Shown: positions 35,945 to 48,373 of the stretch, one piece after another
How positions within the stretch are numbered: the first letter of the stretch is position 1
Layout of the letters: the number at the start of each line of letters is the position of its first letter
Source: Delphinus delphis
Taxonomy: Eukaryota > Chordata > Mammalia > Artiodactyla > Delphinidae
Length of the DNA: 64,000 nucleotides
Assembly: GCF_949987515.2 (NCBI RefSeq)
Contig: NC_082683.1
Span: 123,094,582-123,158,581 of the forward strand
Direction of reading: 5' to 3'
The notes under the pieces: generated by a model
The model's input: only the letters and a program-made list of their open reading frames with translations
Databases searched by the model: none
What the model was told of the DNA's origin: nothing
Program-made: the position numbers and the translations under genes

Positions 35945-36830
35945 AAATGGCAAAGGAATATGTTTCAGATGAAGGAACAAGATAAAACCCCAGAAGAACA
36001 ACTAAGTAAAGTAGAAATAGGAGGTCTACCTGAAAAAGAACTTTGAATAATGAGAGTGAAGACAATCCAAGATCTCAGAAAAAGAATGGAGGCACAGACC
36101 AAGAAGATACAAGAAATGATTAACAAAGAGCTAGAAGATATACAGAACAAACAAACAGACATGAATAATGCAATAACTGAAATGAAAAATACACTAGAAG
36201 GGATTAATAATAGAATAATTGAGGCAGAGAACAGATAAGTGAGCTGGAAGACAGAATGGTGGAAATCTCTGCCATGGAACAGAATAAAGAAAAAAGAATG
36301 AAAAGAAATGAGGACAGTTTAAGAGACCTCTGGGACAACATTAGAAACACCAACATTTGCATTAGAGGGGTCCCAGAAGGAGAAGAGAGAGAGAAAGGGC
36401 CATAAAAACTATTTGAAGAGATAATAGCTGAAAACTACCCTAAAATGGGAAAGGAAACAGTTAACCAAGTCCAGGAAGTGCAGAGAGTCCCATACAGGAT
36501 AAACCCAAGAAGGAACATGTCAAGACACATATTAATCAAACTGACAAAAATTAAAGACAAAGAGAAAATACTAAAAGCAACAAGGGAAGAGCAACAGGTA
36601 ACATACAAGGGAATCTCCATAAGGTTTTCAGCTGATTTTTTAGCCAAAATTCCGCAGGCCAGAATGGAGTGGCATAATATATTTAAAGTGATGAAAAGGG
36701 AACACCGACAAACTAGAGTACTCTACCCAGCAAGGCTCTTGTTCAGATTTGACAGAGAAATCAAAAGCCTTGCAGACAAGCAAAAGCTAAGAGAATTCAG
36801 CACCACCAAACCAGGTTTACAACAAAGCTA
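35945..36830 (+). pseudogene. L1-B ORF1, broken
   Basis: Text for the coiled coil (RMEAQTKKIQEMINKELED) and the C-terminal nucleic-acid-binding domain (LIKLTKIKDKEKILKAT, LREFSTTKPGLQQ) is well preserved. In-frame stops occur near 36045 and 36236, and a further one near 36405. Confidence 0.78.
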
Positions 36831-37085
36831 AAGGAACTTCTCTGGGCAGAAAAGAAAAGACCATAACTAGAAACAAGAAAATTACAAATGGAAAAACTCA
36901 CCAGTAAAGGTAAACATAGATTAAAGGCAGGAAATCATCCATACACAAATATGATATCAAAATCACTAATCATGAGAAGAGAAGAGTACAAATGCAGGAT
37001 ATTGGAAATACATTTGAAATCAAAAGACCAGCAACTTAAAACAATCTTGTATATGTATAGTCTGCTATATCAAAACCTCATGATA

Positions 37086-37285
37086 GGGACTTCCCTGGTG
37101 GTCCAGTGATTGGGACTTTGCCTTCCAATGCAGGGGGTGTGGGTTTGGTCCCTAGTGGGAGAACTGGGATCGCACATGCCTCACGGCCAAAAGGCCAAGG
37201 CATAGAATAGACACAGTGTTGTGACATATTCAATGAAGGCTTTAGAAATGGTCCACATCAAAAAAAAAAAAAAATCTTTAAAAAT
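37086..37285 (+). mobile_element. CHR-1-type SINE between L1-B ORF1 and ORF2
   Basis: Head 'gggacttccctggtggtccag', then a tail with 'acatattcaatgaaggcttt' and 'aaatggtccacatc' plus poly(A). A 12-bp duplication with one mismatch, 'aacctcatgata' and 'aacctcctgata', lies at 37074-37085 and 37286-37297. Confidence 0.9.
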
Positions 37286-37449
37286 AACCTCCTGATAACT
37301 GCAAACTGAAAATCTACAATAGATACACACACAAAAAAGAAAAAGGAATCCAAACAGAACACTAAAGTGAGTTATCAAATCACAAGAGAAGTGAACAAAA
37401 GACTAAGGAGGAAGAAAAGACCTACAAAAACAAATCCAAAACAATTAAC

Positions 37450-40400
37450 AAAATGGCAATGAGAACATAATATCAATAAATACCTTAAACATATATGGAT
37501 TAAATGCTCCAAGCAAAAGACATAGACTGGCTGAATGGATATAAAAACAAGACCCGTATATATGCTGTCTACAAAAGACACACTTCAGATCTAGAGACAC
37601 ATACAGACTGAAAGTGAGGGGATGGAAAAAGATATTCCATGCAAATGGAAATCAAAAGAGAGCTGGAGTAGCAATACTCATATCAGACAACATAGACTTT
37701 AAAATAAAGACTGTTACAAGGGACAAAGGACACTACATAATGATCAAGGGATCAATCCAAGAAGGAGCTATAACAATTGTAAATATATATCCACCCAACA
37801 TAGGAGCACCTCAATACATAAGGCAAATGTTAACAGCCATAAAAGGAGAAATCAACAGTAACACAATAATAGTAGGGAACTTTAACATCATACTTACATC
37901 AATGGACAGATCATCCAGACAGAAAATCAATAACGAAACACAGGCCTCAAATGTCACATTAGACCAGATAGGCTTAATTGATATTTATAGATCATTCCAT
38001 CCAAAAGCAACAGAATACACCTTCTTCTCAAGTGCACATGGAACATTCTCCAGGATAGATCACATGCTGGGCCACAAAGACAGCCTCGGTAAATTTAAGA
38101 AAATTAAAATCATATTAAGCATCTTTTCCGACCACAACACTACGAGATTAGAAATCAACTATAAGAAAAAAACTGTAAAGAACAAAAACACATGGAGGCT
38201 AAACAATATGCTACTAAACAGCCAATGGATCACTGAGGAAATCAAAAATACCTAGAGACAAGTGAAAATGAAAACATGATGTTTCAAAACCTATGGGACA
38301 CAGCAAAAGCAGTTCTAAGAGAGAAGTTTATAGCAATACAATCTTACCTCAGGAAACAAGAAAAATCTCAGATAAACCACCTAACCTTACACCTAAAACA
38401 ACTAGAGAAAGAAGAATGAAAAAAACCTAAACTTAGTAGAAGGAAATAAATCATAATGATTAGAGCAGAAATAAATGAAATAGAGATGAAGAAAACAATA
38501 GAAAAGAACAGTGAAACTAAAAGCTGGTTCTTTGAAAATATAAAAAAAAATGATAAACCTTTAGCCAGACTCATCAAGAAAAAAAAGGGAGAGGGCTCAA
38601 ATCAATAAAATTAGAAATGAAAAAGAAGTAACAACTGACACTGCAGAAATACAAAGGATCATGAGAAATTACTACAAGCAGCTATATGCCAATAAAATGG
38701 ACAACCTAGAAGAAATGGACAACCTGGAAGAAATGGACAAATTCTTAGAAAAGCACAACCTCCCAAGACTGAACCAGGAAGAAATAGAAAATATGAACAG
38801 ACCAATCACAAGACTGAAATTGAAACTATGATTAAAACACTCTCAACAAACAAAATTCCAGTACCAGAGGGCTTCACAGGTGAATTCTATCAAACATTTA
38901 GAGAAGAGTTAACACCTATCCTTCTGAAACTCTTCCAAAAAATGGCAGAGGAAGGAATATTCCCAAACTCATTCTATGAGGCCACCATCACCCTGATACC
39001 AAAACCAGTCAAAGATACCACAGAAAAAGAAAATTACAGGCCAATATCACTGATAATCATAGGTGCAAAAATCCTCAAGAAAATACTAGCAAACCAAATC
39101 CAATAATACATTAAAAGGATCATACACCATGATCAAGTGAGATTTATCCCAGGGATGCAAGGATTTTTCAGTATCCACAAATCAGTCAGTGTGATACACC
39201 ACATTGACAAATTGAAAAATAAAAACTATATGATCATCCCAATAGATGCAGAAAAAGCTTTTGACAAAATTCAACACCAATTTACAATAAAAACTCCAGA
39301 AAGTGGGCATAGAGGAAACATACCTCAACATAATAAAGACCGTATATAATAAACCCACAGCTGACATCATACTCAATGGTGAAAACCTGAAATCATTTCC
39401 TCTAAGATGAAGAACAAGACAAGGATGTCTGCTCTTGCCACTTTTATTCAACATAGTTTTGGAAGCCACGGTAATCAGAGAAGAAAAGGAATCCAAATCG
39501 GAAAAGAAGAAGTAAAGCTGTCACTGTTTGCAGATGACATGATACTATACATAGAGAATCCCAAAGATGCTATCAGAAAACTACTAGAGCTAATCAATGA
39601 ATTTGGTAAAGTAGCAGGATACAAAATTAATGCACAGAAATCTCTGGCATTCCTATACACTAATGATGAAAAATCTGAAAATGAAATTAAGGAAACACTC
39701 CCATTTACCATGGCAACAAAAAGAATAAAATATCTAGGAATAAACCTACCTAAGGAGACAAAAGACCTGTATGCAGAAAATAATAAGACACTGATGAAAG
39801 AAATTAAAGATGATGCAAATAGATGGAGAGATATACCATGTTCCTGGATTGGAAGAATCAACATTGTGAAAATGACTCTACTACCCAAAGCAATCTACAG
39901 ATTCAATGCAATCTCTATCAAACTACCACTGGCATTTTTCACAGAACTAGAACAAAAAATTTTGCAATTTGTATGGAAACACAAAAGACCTCAAATAGCC
40001 AAAGGAATCCTGAGAACGAAAAACGGAGCTGGAGGAATCAGGCTCCCTGAATTCAGACTATACTACAAAGCTACAGTAATCAAGAGAGTATGGTACTGGC
40101 ACAAAAACAGAAATATAGATCAATAGAACAGGATAGAAAGCCCAGAGATAAACCCACGCACATACAGACACCTTATCTTTGATGAAGGAGGCGAGAATAT
40201 ACAGTGGAGAAAAGACAGCCTCTTCAATAAGTGGGGCTGGGAAAACTGGACAGGTACATGTAAAAGTATGAGATTAGAACACTCCCTAACACCATACACA
40301 AAAATAAGCTCAAAATGGATTAAAGATCTAAATGTAAGGCCAGAAATTATCAAACTCTTAGAGGAAAACATAGGCAGAACACTCTATGACATAAATCACA

Positions 40401-41247
40401 GCAAGATCCTTTTTGACCCACCTCCCAGAGAAATGGAAATAAAAACAAAAATAGACAAATGGGACCTCATGAAACTTCAAAGCTTTTGCACAGTAAAGGA
40501 AGCCATCAACAAGACCAAAAGACAACCCTCAGAATGGGAGAAAATATTTGCAAATGAAGCAACCTACAAAGGATTAATCTCCAAAATATACAAGCAGCTC
40601 ATGCAGCTCAATAACACCAAAAAAGCAAACAACCCAATCCAAAAATGGGCAGAAGACCTAAATAGACATTTCTACAAAGAAGATATACAGATTGCCCACA
40701 AACACATGAAAGAATGCTCAACATCATTAATCATTAGAGAAATGCAAATCAAAACTACAATGAGGGCTTCCCTGGTGGCGCAGTGGTTGAGAGTCCGCCT
40801 GCCGATGCAGGGGACATGGGTTCATGCCCCGGTCCAGGAAGATCCCACATGCCGCGGAGCGGCTGGGCCCGTGAGCCATGGCCGCTGAGCCTGTGCGTCT
40901 GGAGCCTGTGCTCCTCAGTGGGAGAGCTCACGGCAGTGAGAGGCCCGCGTACCGCAAAAAAAAAAAAAAAAAAAAAGCATTGTTTACATAATTCAAAGAG
41001 TCATCAGTCATATACCACAATGTTCATTGCAGCTCTATTTACAATAGCCAGTACACAGAAGCAACCTAAGTGTCCATTGACAGATGAATGGATAAAGATG
41101 TGGCATATATATACAATGGAATACTACTCAGCCATAAAAAGAAACGAAATTGAGTTATTTGTAGTGAGGTGGATGTACCTACAGAGTGAAGTAAGTCAGA
41201 AAGAGAAAGACAAATACCATATGCTAACACATATATATGGAATCTAA
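37450..41247 (+). pseudogene. L1-B ORF2 (endonuclease and reverse transcriptase), broken
   Basis: Order: apurinic-type endonuclease (37614-38255 is one open stretch, including KKIFHANGNQKRAGVAILIS and SDHN), linker, reverse transcriptase fingers ([15 protein letters not shown]), palm ([15 protein letters not shown]) and the thumb to C-terminal region ([13 protein letters not shown], 40268-40760). A stop at 38254 and further breaks near 39105 and 39350 disable it. The cysteine-rich C-terminal segment present in L1-A at 13600-13660 is deleted here. Confidence 0.82.
40764..40976 (+). mobile_element. CHR SINE, short form, inside L1-B ORF2
   Basis: Complete short CHR copy from 'gggcttccctggtggcgcag' to 'gcccgcgtaccgc' plus poly(A). 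No target duplication is seen. L1 sequence on its 3' side resumes about 245 bp later in L1 coordinates. Confidence 0.93.
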
Positions 41248-41630
41248 GAAAAAAAAAAAAGGTCTTGAAGAACCTAGGGGTAAGACAGGAATAAAGACAC
41301 AGACCTACTAGAGAATGGACTTGAGGATATGGGGGGGGGAGGGTAAGCTGTGACAAAGTGCGAGAGTGGCATGGACATATATACACTACCAAACATAAAA
41401 TAGATAGCTAGTGGGAAGCAGTCGCATATCACAGGGAGATCAGCTCCGTCGTTTGTGACCACCTAGAGGGGTGGGATAGGGAGGGTGGGAGGGAGGGAGA
41501 TGCAAGAGGGAAGAGATATGGGAACATATGTATATGTATAACTGATTCACTTTGTTATAAAGCAGAAAACTAACACACCATTGTAAAGCAATTATACCCC
41601 AAAAAAGATGTTTAAAAAAAAAAAAAAAAG

Positions 41631-41968
41631 CCCATTGAACAAGAGCAGAGGCCAGAGCGGGAGGCCATGAAGAGGCGGGCTCAACAAGAACGTGAGAATG
41701 CTGCCAAATACACCTCTTTGGGGAAACTGCAATTTTTCATTGAGACGGAAAAAGAAATGGAAATTGCTGACTACTCCGGATATGTAAAGTAAGAGCTGCT
41801 AGGATTGTTGGTGCCACCTTGGGGACCAGCTGTTCTTCCATATATAGATAAGATAGTATAAATTTCTCTATTTATTTTGATATATTTTAAAACAATAAAA
41901 CTGAATAAATAAATGTAATGGAATTAATAGATGAGTAATAAACCTTTTGAATTTTGAGATGCTGCTAA
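41631..41968 (+). pseudogene. Unidentified gene-like fragment, probable processed pseudogene
   Basis: Directly after the poly(A) of L1-B comes an open frame of about 50 codons (EREAMKRRAQQERENAAKY, then SLGKLQFFIETEKEMEIADY, then SGYVK and stop at about 41792). A 3' UTR-like stretch follows with AATAAA-type signals at about 41893 and 41938 and an A-rich 'aaaaaagaaagaaagaaa' end. The charged, helical frame with a UTR and A-tail is the look of a retrocopy. I do not recognise the parent gene. The 5' part is missing. Confidence 0.55.
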
Positions 41969-41984
41969 AAAAGAAAGAAAGAAA

Positions 41985-44000
41985 ATCCTAAAGATGCTAC
42001 CAGAAAATTACTAGAGCTCATCAATGAATTCAGTAAAGTTACAGGATACAAAATTAACACAGAGGAATCTCTTGCATTCCTATACACTAACAATGAAAGA
42101 CCCAAAAGAGAAATTAAGGAACAGTACCATTTACCATTGCATCAAAAAGAATAAAATACCTAGGAATAAACCTACCTCAGGAGGCAAAAGACCTGCATTC
42201 TGAAAACAAGAAGACACTGTTGAAAAAATTGAAGATGACACAAACAGATGGAAAGATATACCATGTTCCTGGGCTGGAAGAATCAATATTGTCAAAATAA
42301 CTATACTCCCCAAGGCAATCTACAGATTCAACGTAAAGCCTATCAAATTACCAATAACATTTTTTGCAGATCTAGAACAAAAATCTTAAAGTTTGTATGG
42401 AAACACAAAAGACCCCAAATAGCCAAAGCAATCCTCAGAATGAAAAACAGAGCTGGAGGAATCAGGCTCCCTGACTTTAGACTACAAAGCTACAGTAATC
42501 AAAATAGTATGGTACTGGCACAAAGACAGACTTTTAGATCGATGGAACAGGACACAACGCCCAGAAATAAACCCACTCATCTATGGTCAATTAATCTATG
42601 ACAAAGGAGGCAAGAACATACAATGGAGAAAAGACAATCTCTTCAATAAGTGGTTCTGGAAAAACTGGACAGCCACATGTAAAAGAATGAAATCATAACA
42701 TTCTCTAACACCATACACAAAAATAAACTCAGGATGGATTAAAGACCTCAATGTAAGACTGGACACTGTAAAACTCTTAGAGGAAAATATAGGCAGAACT
42801 GTGTTCGACATAAATCACAGAAATATTTTTTTGGATCCACCTCCTAGAGTAATGAAAATAAAACCAAAAATAAACAAATGGGACCTAATTAAACTTAAAA
42901 GATTTTGCACAGCAAAGAGAACCATAAACAAAATGAAGAGACAACCCACAGAGTGGGAGAAAATATTTGCAAAAGAAGCAGCCGATGTATTAATCTCCAA
43001 AATATACAAACAGCTCATGCAGCTCTATGTAAAAAAACAAACAACCCAATCAAAAAAATTGGCAGAAGATCTAAATAGACATTTCTCCAAAGAAGACATA
43101 CAGATGGCCAAAAAGCACATGAAAAGATGCTCCATGTCACTAATTATCAAAGAAATGCAAATCATAGCTACAATGAGGTATCACCTCACTCCAGTCAGAA
43201 TGGCCATCATCAAAAAATCTACAAACCATAAATGCTGGAGAGGGTGTGGAGAAAATGGAACCCTCCTACACTGTTTGTGGGAATGTAAATTGGTACAGCT
43301 ACTAGGGAGAACAGTATGGAGGTTCCTTAAAAACCTGAAAATAGAGCTACCATATGATCCAGCAATACCACTCCTGGGCATATGTCTGAAGAAAAACATA
43401 CTTTGAGAAGTTACATGCACCCCAGTGTCCATTGCAGCACTATTTACAACAGCCAATACATGGAAGCAACCTAAATGTCCATCAACAGATGAATGGATAA
43501 AGAAGATGTAGTACATTACATATATACAATGGAATATTACTCAGCCATAAAAAAGAATGAAATAATGCCATTTGTAGTAACATGGATGAACCTAGAGATT
43601 ATCATACTAGGTGAAGTAAGTCAGACAAAGACAAATAGTATGTGATATCACTTATAAGTGGAACCTAAAAAAATGATACAAATGAACGTATTTACAAAAC
43701 AGAAACAGACTCACAGACAGAAAAACTTATGGTTACCAAAGGGGAAAAGTTGGGGTGGGGGAGGGATAAATTTGGAGTTTGGGATTAACATATACACACT
43801 ACTATACATAAAAATGATAATCAACAAGGACCTACTGTATAGAACAGGGAACTCTACTCAATATTCTATAATAACCTAAATGGGAAAAGAATCTGAAAAA
43901 GAATAGATATATGTATATGTAAAACTGAATCACTTTGCTGTACACCTGAAACTAACACAATATTGTAAAACAACTATAATAGAAAATAAAAATTTTTTAA
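41985..44000 (+). mobile_element. 5'-truncated L1 element C
   Basis: It begins within ORF2 near the GYKIN region, 3' of the FADD motif. It continues through the thumb and C-terminal text ([40 protein letters not shown]) to a 3' UTR that differs from L1-B ('gaacagggaactctactcaat', 'cactttgctgtacacctgaa'). It is therefore of another subfamily. Frames are broken at several points. The ends merge with A-rich sequence, so no target duplication can be claimed. Confidence 0.87.
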
Positions 44001-46200
44001 AAGGAAAGAAAAAAATTATAAAAGTACTGGATGCTCATTACAAGAATCTATACATGTATTATATTACACTCATTACAAAAATATATACATATTATACAAG
44101 AATTTATGACATAAAACTATTACTTCAATTCAGTCCAATGTTTATATGCTCATCACATCAGCTCCAAACAAGATGATGAGGGTCCCTGTCCTCTTGGCGT
44201 TTCCAGTATATAAGACAAGACAGACATGAAACAATGGTGATTACAGGGTGTTTTATAGAGTTCAAAATGGAAGTGCAATTTGATTTTAATCTCACTTGAA
44301 GGGTCAGGGAAAGCCTCTATGAAGAGCAGAGAATAAAATAAAAATCATCTGTAATATCACCAGCTGTAAATAACAGCACTTTGATTTGAAGTTATTTTCT
44401 TCCAATCTTCTTCACATACACTTTCTTCAGATTCTTCCCTTGAAACCCAGCATGCTATTCTCTGGATACTCATTTTCTATAAAATGCTACCCTTTCTATC
44501 CTAGAATTCCATACCTTGGTGCATTTTCTGGAATACTGCTTACATGTGATGTTAATATATGTTACTGAGAAAGTGGTCTACGACCAAAGCAAGTTTAGAA
44601 ATCATTGAGTTAGAGCTTCCGATGTGCTAACGAGCACTGGGCATCTCCAACAGGGGGTTTCGATATTAATGGTCTCATTTTCTAAACCAATTGGATTTTT
44701 GTATTTTTAAGAGGCATCTTGAAGGAACACAAGAGCATTCTGGGAAATGCTCTATGACCCTGGGCAATGTTTCAGGGGTGTATAGCTCTTATCAGAGTCC
44801 CACTATTTTAGCACGTGAAACTCAGTCTATGTGTTAAATGTACACAGCACACTGCAGACAGATAGAAGGCAGAAGACCTCAGACTCCTCCAGGACCTTCC
44901 CAATTATCAGAGCCCAGCTTGGAGCTCCTGGCCTTGTTTAAGATGTGGGAACATGTGGCATCCTAGGCCAGAGTCAGCACTATCCTGCCCCAGTTTCTCA
45001 AAACGAACAATGGACATTATAAGCTACTTTTGGATTAACCAGTGCACACACATTGCCACAAGACCTGCTTTGATTCTGATCTGGGGCTCTCAAGCCCCTT
45101 TTCTTTTTGGAAAGGACCCAATAGTTCCTGAAATCTTGCTACAATGAATGTTTCCGCTGCAGTGGCGACACCTTGTGGTCAAGAAGGGAAATGCACAGGA
45201 CAATAGGGCTCCCACATTCCTTCTGCTCCAGCTGGGGAGAGGTTTACCTCCAGAGAAGCCCTGGTCTGCCAGAGACACTGATGTCAAATTGACAAGATTT
45301 AACTTTCCTGCCCCCCACCCTCCTTTCTTGACATCCAGATTACTACTCCTTCAGTACATGAATCTCAGCTGACTGGGACAGTTCAGAGCTATCACATATG
45401 TGACCTCCTCTTACTCTTTTCGTAGCCTTTCGGGAAGGCAGTATAATGATAGTCCCAGGATTTCACATGAAGATATTAAGCATCAGAGAGGTTGTGAGTG
45501 ACTTAAGCTACAAAGTGGAGAATTCGGGACTCAAATCCTTGTGTGCTGATTCCAGATTCCCTGTTCTTTTTTCTGCTGGCTTGCCTCCACTGATCCAAGT
45601 CAAAGGAAGCAATCTCTAATGCTGAGAATTCTGTCTTTAGATGTAGGAGGGTTGAGGAACTCTGCTCCCCAAATTGCCCACTGTGGACTTTTAAAATGTC
45701 TTAAAGGTCAGAAAGGGGTTTGGACTGACCCACAGAAGAAGAAGACACAACAGACGCTCTAGGGCCCCGTGAGGTAGGCGGAGCCAAAGGCTTTGAGAAC
45801 CACTCCCACCTCACAGCACCAACCAGATGCAAGCTTGTGTTGTTATTACCATTAACCATGCTTTTCTGGGTCACTCCCAGGTCCCAGTTCTGACTCTGAG
45901 TAAATCTTATCTAGAGGCAAGATAAATCTTTTCCAAAGTAACTAAGTGCATCTCCCTTTAACCTACTTTCATGCCCTCAGGTTTCTCCTCTTTTGGATCA
46001 CTGAAAAACTAAGCTTTGGTTTCTAACAAGCAGAGGAGTCTTTCCTGATGGAGGCAGGAGAGCTGTGAGTTGGGTGCCCGTTTCCTACAGGGCAGAGGCC
46101 AGCCTCCCTAGCCTGATGCACAGGCCCTGCGCGATCTCTCATCGCCGCTTTTCTTACGGCGGTACCTCCCATCCTTTCCACATGTGTGGTTCCTGTGCTG
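44001..46200. other. GPA33 intron 4, unassigned sequence
   Basis: No exon was found. Some MIR-like text lies near 45440-45560 ('gattaagcatcagagaggtt'-type, minus strand). The rest was not recognised. Confidence 0.5.
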
Positions 46201-46204
46201 TTCT

Positions 46205-46440
46205 CCAAGCTTGGCCTACTCATCCTTGAGGACCCAGTCCAGATAACAGCTAATAATTCTACCAGACCCTGGTCTCAGCACTTTATACATACTTTTATTT
46301 AATCTTCACAACATCCCTATGAAGTAAATACTAGTTTCATGCCCTTTTTATAGATGTACAAATGAAGGCACGGAGAGGCTAAGTAACTTGCCAAGGTCAC
46401 ACAGCTAACAAGTGGCAGGGCCAGGATTCAAGCCCACGCC
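46205..46440 (-). repeat. MIR SINE, minus strand
   Basis: 'gaggctaagtaacttgccaa', 'ggtcacacagctaacaagtg' and 'gcagggccaggattcaagcc' are MIR reverse complement. Confidence 0.85.
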
Positions 46441-46459
46441 GTGCTCCTAACCAACATGA

Positions 46460-46640
46460 TCTCCTGCCAGCTCAAGGGCCCCCACCTTGAAGAAACCTTC
46501 TTTGACCCCTTTATGCATATTCTGGGTTCCAGCACCACTGGATACAAACTATTGCAGCATTTACCACCTTGTAACCCTCAGCTTTGGGCTCACCTGTACA
46601 CACTTTGCTGGAAGGTCAGACCAACCACTGTCCGTGGCTG
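46460..46640 (+). repeat. L2 LINE fragment
   Basis: 'cttgaagaaaccttctttgac' and 'gcagcatttaccaccttgta' fit L2. Confidence 0.6.
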
Positions 46641-47777
46641 ACCTTCTGCGACCATTGCTGGAGTCCCTGGGCTGTTCACAGGCCAGAGGAGAGCTGCCAC
46701 ATGGTTTTGACACATTCAATAAAACTTGCCAACCAGAAATATGTAAACAAAACCAGAAGCTTGTCGAAATCCACAATATATCTTCTATTTTACATTGAAT
46801 AGAGTGGGTTCTACTAATTCCTTTTTTACTTTTAAGAAGTTCTTGTTTTGCTCCCAAACAAATGAACAGTAGAGTGGGGAAGTTCACCCTGGTTTGACCG
46901 GAGCCCCTGTCTGTGCATTCACCCGGCAAGGCTCGCTCTCCTGTCCCATCTCCTCAGAACCGTTATCTACATCCACTGCTCTGCCTCCCACTTCCTTTCC
47001 ACCCACACTGGACAGAAAGTCCTCCCAGAAGTTAATCCAATGGGACCTTCCAGGCCTTGTCTTTCTTGATCTTCAGGAGCGGTGAGTGCAGCTGGCCAGG
47101 CAGCCAGTGCGCACAGGGGCCCAGGGATTCCACCGGGGCTTTCCCACATCACTTGGCTCTAAGATAATGACAGTGGGATGTTTATACAGCTCTTTTTTTT
47201 CCCCTTTCTTTTTTTTTTTTTTTTTTCCGTTTGTTTCCTGACCAAAAGGTCAAATACCAAGCTGCCCTGTACAAAACCGGTCCCCTGACAACCATAGAAG
47301 AACCTACCATTTCCTTCCCTGAGAATTTGGGACCCTTAACGCACACCTGGTCCTGTAGTTGGGTGAGTTTGGGGGATGGGGATCCCCAGGGGAGTCTGAG
47401 ATGGACCTGCCTGGGTAGGGGATGGGAATAGGAAATTCCCCACCCTTAGGTGGAGTCATAGAATTAGACTTGAGGCCTTATATGTATACTTTAGGACATA
47501 ATCATAATCAACACTAAAATCCTACCTAGCGCTTTGGCACCAACTGGTTATTGATACTTGCTTACTCAAGAGAATTCAGTTACGGGGAATAAAGAAAACA
47601 AGTTAACATTTACTACGTTATTATTTCTCAAAACAACCTATGAGGCAGGTGCTATTAAGAGAAAATGCTGCTTAGAGAGATGGTCCAAGATATTGCAGTG
47701 CCAAATGCAGGGTGGAGGGAAAGGGGCAGCCTTCGGGGTTGGGGGGGTGGGCTGGCCTTCCTTGCTGACCCCGTTAC
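46641..47777. other. GPA33 intron 4, part adjoining exon 4
   Basis: No repeat or exon recognised, apart from a long poly(T) at 47191-47227 that may be the tail of a degraded minus-strand element. Confidence 0.5.
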
Positions 47778-47930
47778 CTGGTGCGACTGGACGCTCCTGG
47801 TGCAGGATGTCATAACTTTTCCAGCTGTACTGAGGGGCTGGGCAGCCCTCCTTGGATTGGCAGGTCAGCTGGATGTTGCTCCCAATCACAGTCTCTCCCT
47901 CGATGCTGCAGTCTGGCTTGGAGGGTGGCA
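47778..47930 (-). CDS. GPA33: GPA33 exon 4: first half of C2-type Ig domain
   Basis: This exon is 153 bp, from acceptor 'ctacacag' to donor 'gtaacg'. Two bases complete the valine begun in exon 3 (LVL-V-PPSKP), then 50 codons run to RPVAP and one base is left over. It carries KPDCSIEGE, the B-strand cysteine in IQLTCQSKEG, and the core tryptophan in PQYSWKSYD. The cysteine in KPDC probably forms the extra domain-2 disulphide described for A33/CTX-family proteins, pairing with SCNITV in exon 5. One cysteine, in EGCPAP, is odd because human GPA33 has serine there as I recall it. The frame is open and the splice sites are canonical. Confidence 0.95.
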
Positions 47931-48373
47931 CTGTGTAGGGGAGGGGCCAAAGAGAAGCCATGAATTAGTTGGCGCTTGGTGATAGCCACCCCCCCACCCC
48001 AAACACACACACAAACGAAATACTGCCTTGTTTGTTTACAGGCAGAGAAATGTGGAGACCATTCTTAGCTCACAGGCCATATAAAACAGTCTGAAGCCTG
48101 GATTTGGCTGTAGTTTGCCTATCCTTGGTTTCAATGAAAGCCTCTCTCTCTGAAGCCCTTCAATGCTAACTTCTTAGGAATGTTACCTTCACTTAAGCAT
48201 TACCGTCTTCCCGTGCTTTGCTGGTAAAATGCAATTGCCACAAGTGACTGGGTGACAGGAGAGACCCCTGGTGGCAGCAGGGTTACGTGCGGGGTGGAGA
48301 ATGAGGGTTGAGGGGATGGAGGGGCCGGAAGGAGCAGACACAAGAAAAGGAAAGCCCACAGAAAGAAGGTTAC

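Larger units (their letters stand above)
35083..41630 (+). mobile_element. Near-full-length L1 element B, antisense in GPA33 intron 4
   Basis: The 5' UTR starts 'ggttggagacaagatggcag'. ORF1 remains run from about 35950 to 36830 (KRMEAQTKKIQEMINKELED, then KIKDKEKILKATREEQQ). ORF2 runs from about 37450 to 41247. It carries the endonuclease (AGVAILISDNIDFKIKTVTR, FSSAHGTFSRIDHMLGHK, IFSDHN intact), the reverse transcriptase with the FADD motif at 39527-39538, and the C-terminal region. The 3' UTR and poly(A) end at 41630. Frames are broken at several points, and a SINE plus a deletion of about 245 bp lies at 40764-41020. It is probably younger than L1-A but is not active. Confidence 0.9.

Noticed and set aside
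47665..47982. Plus-strand frame over GPA33 exon 4
   Set aside because: Antisense shadow of the coding exon.
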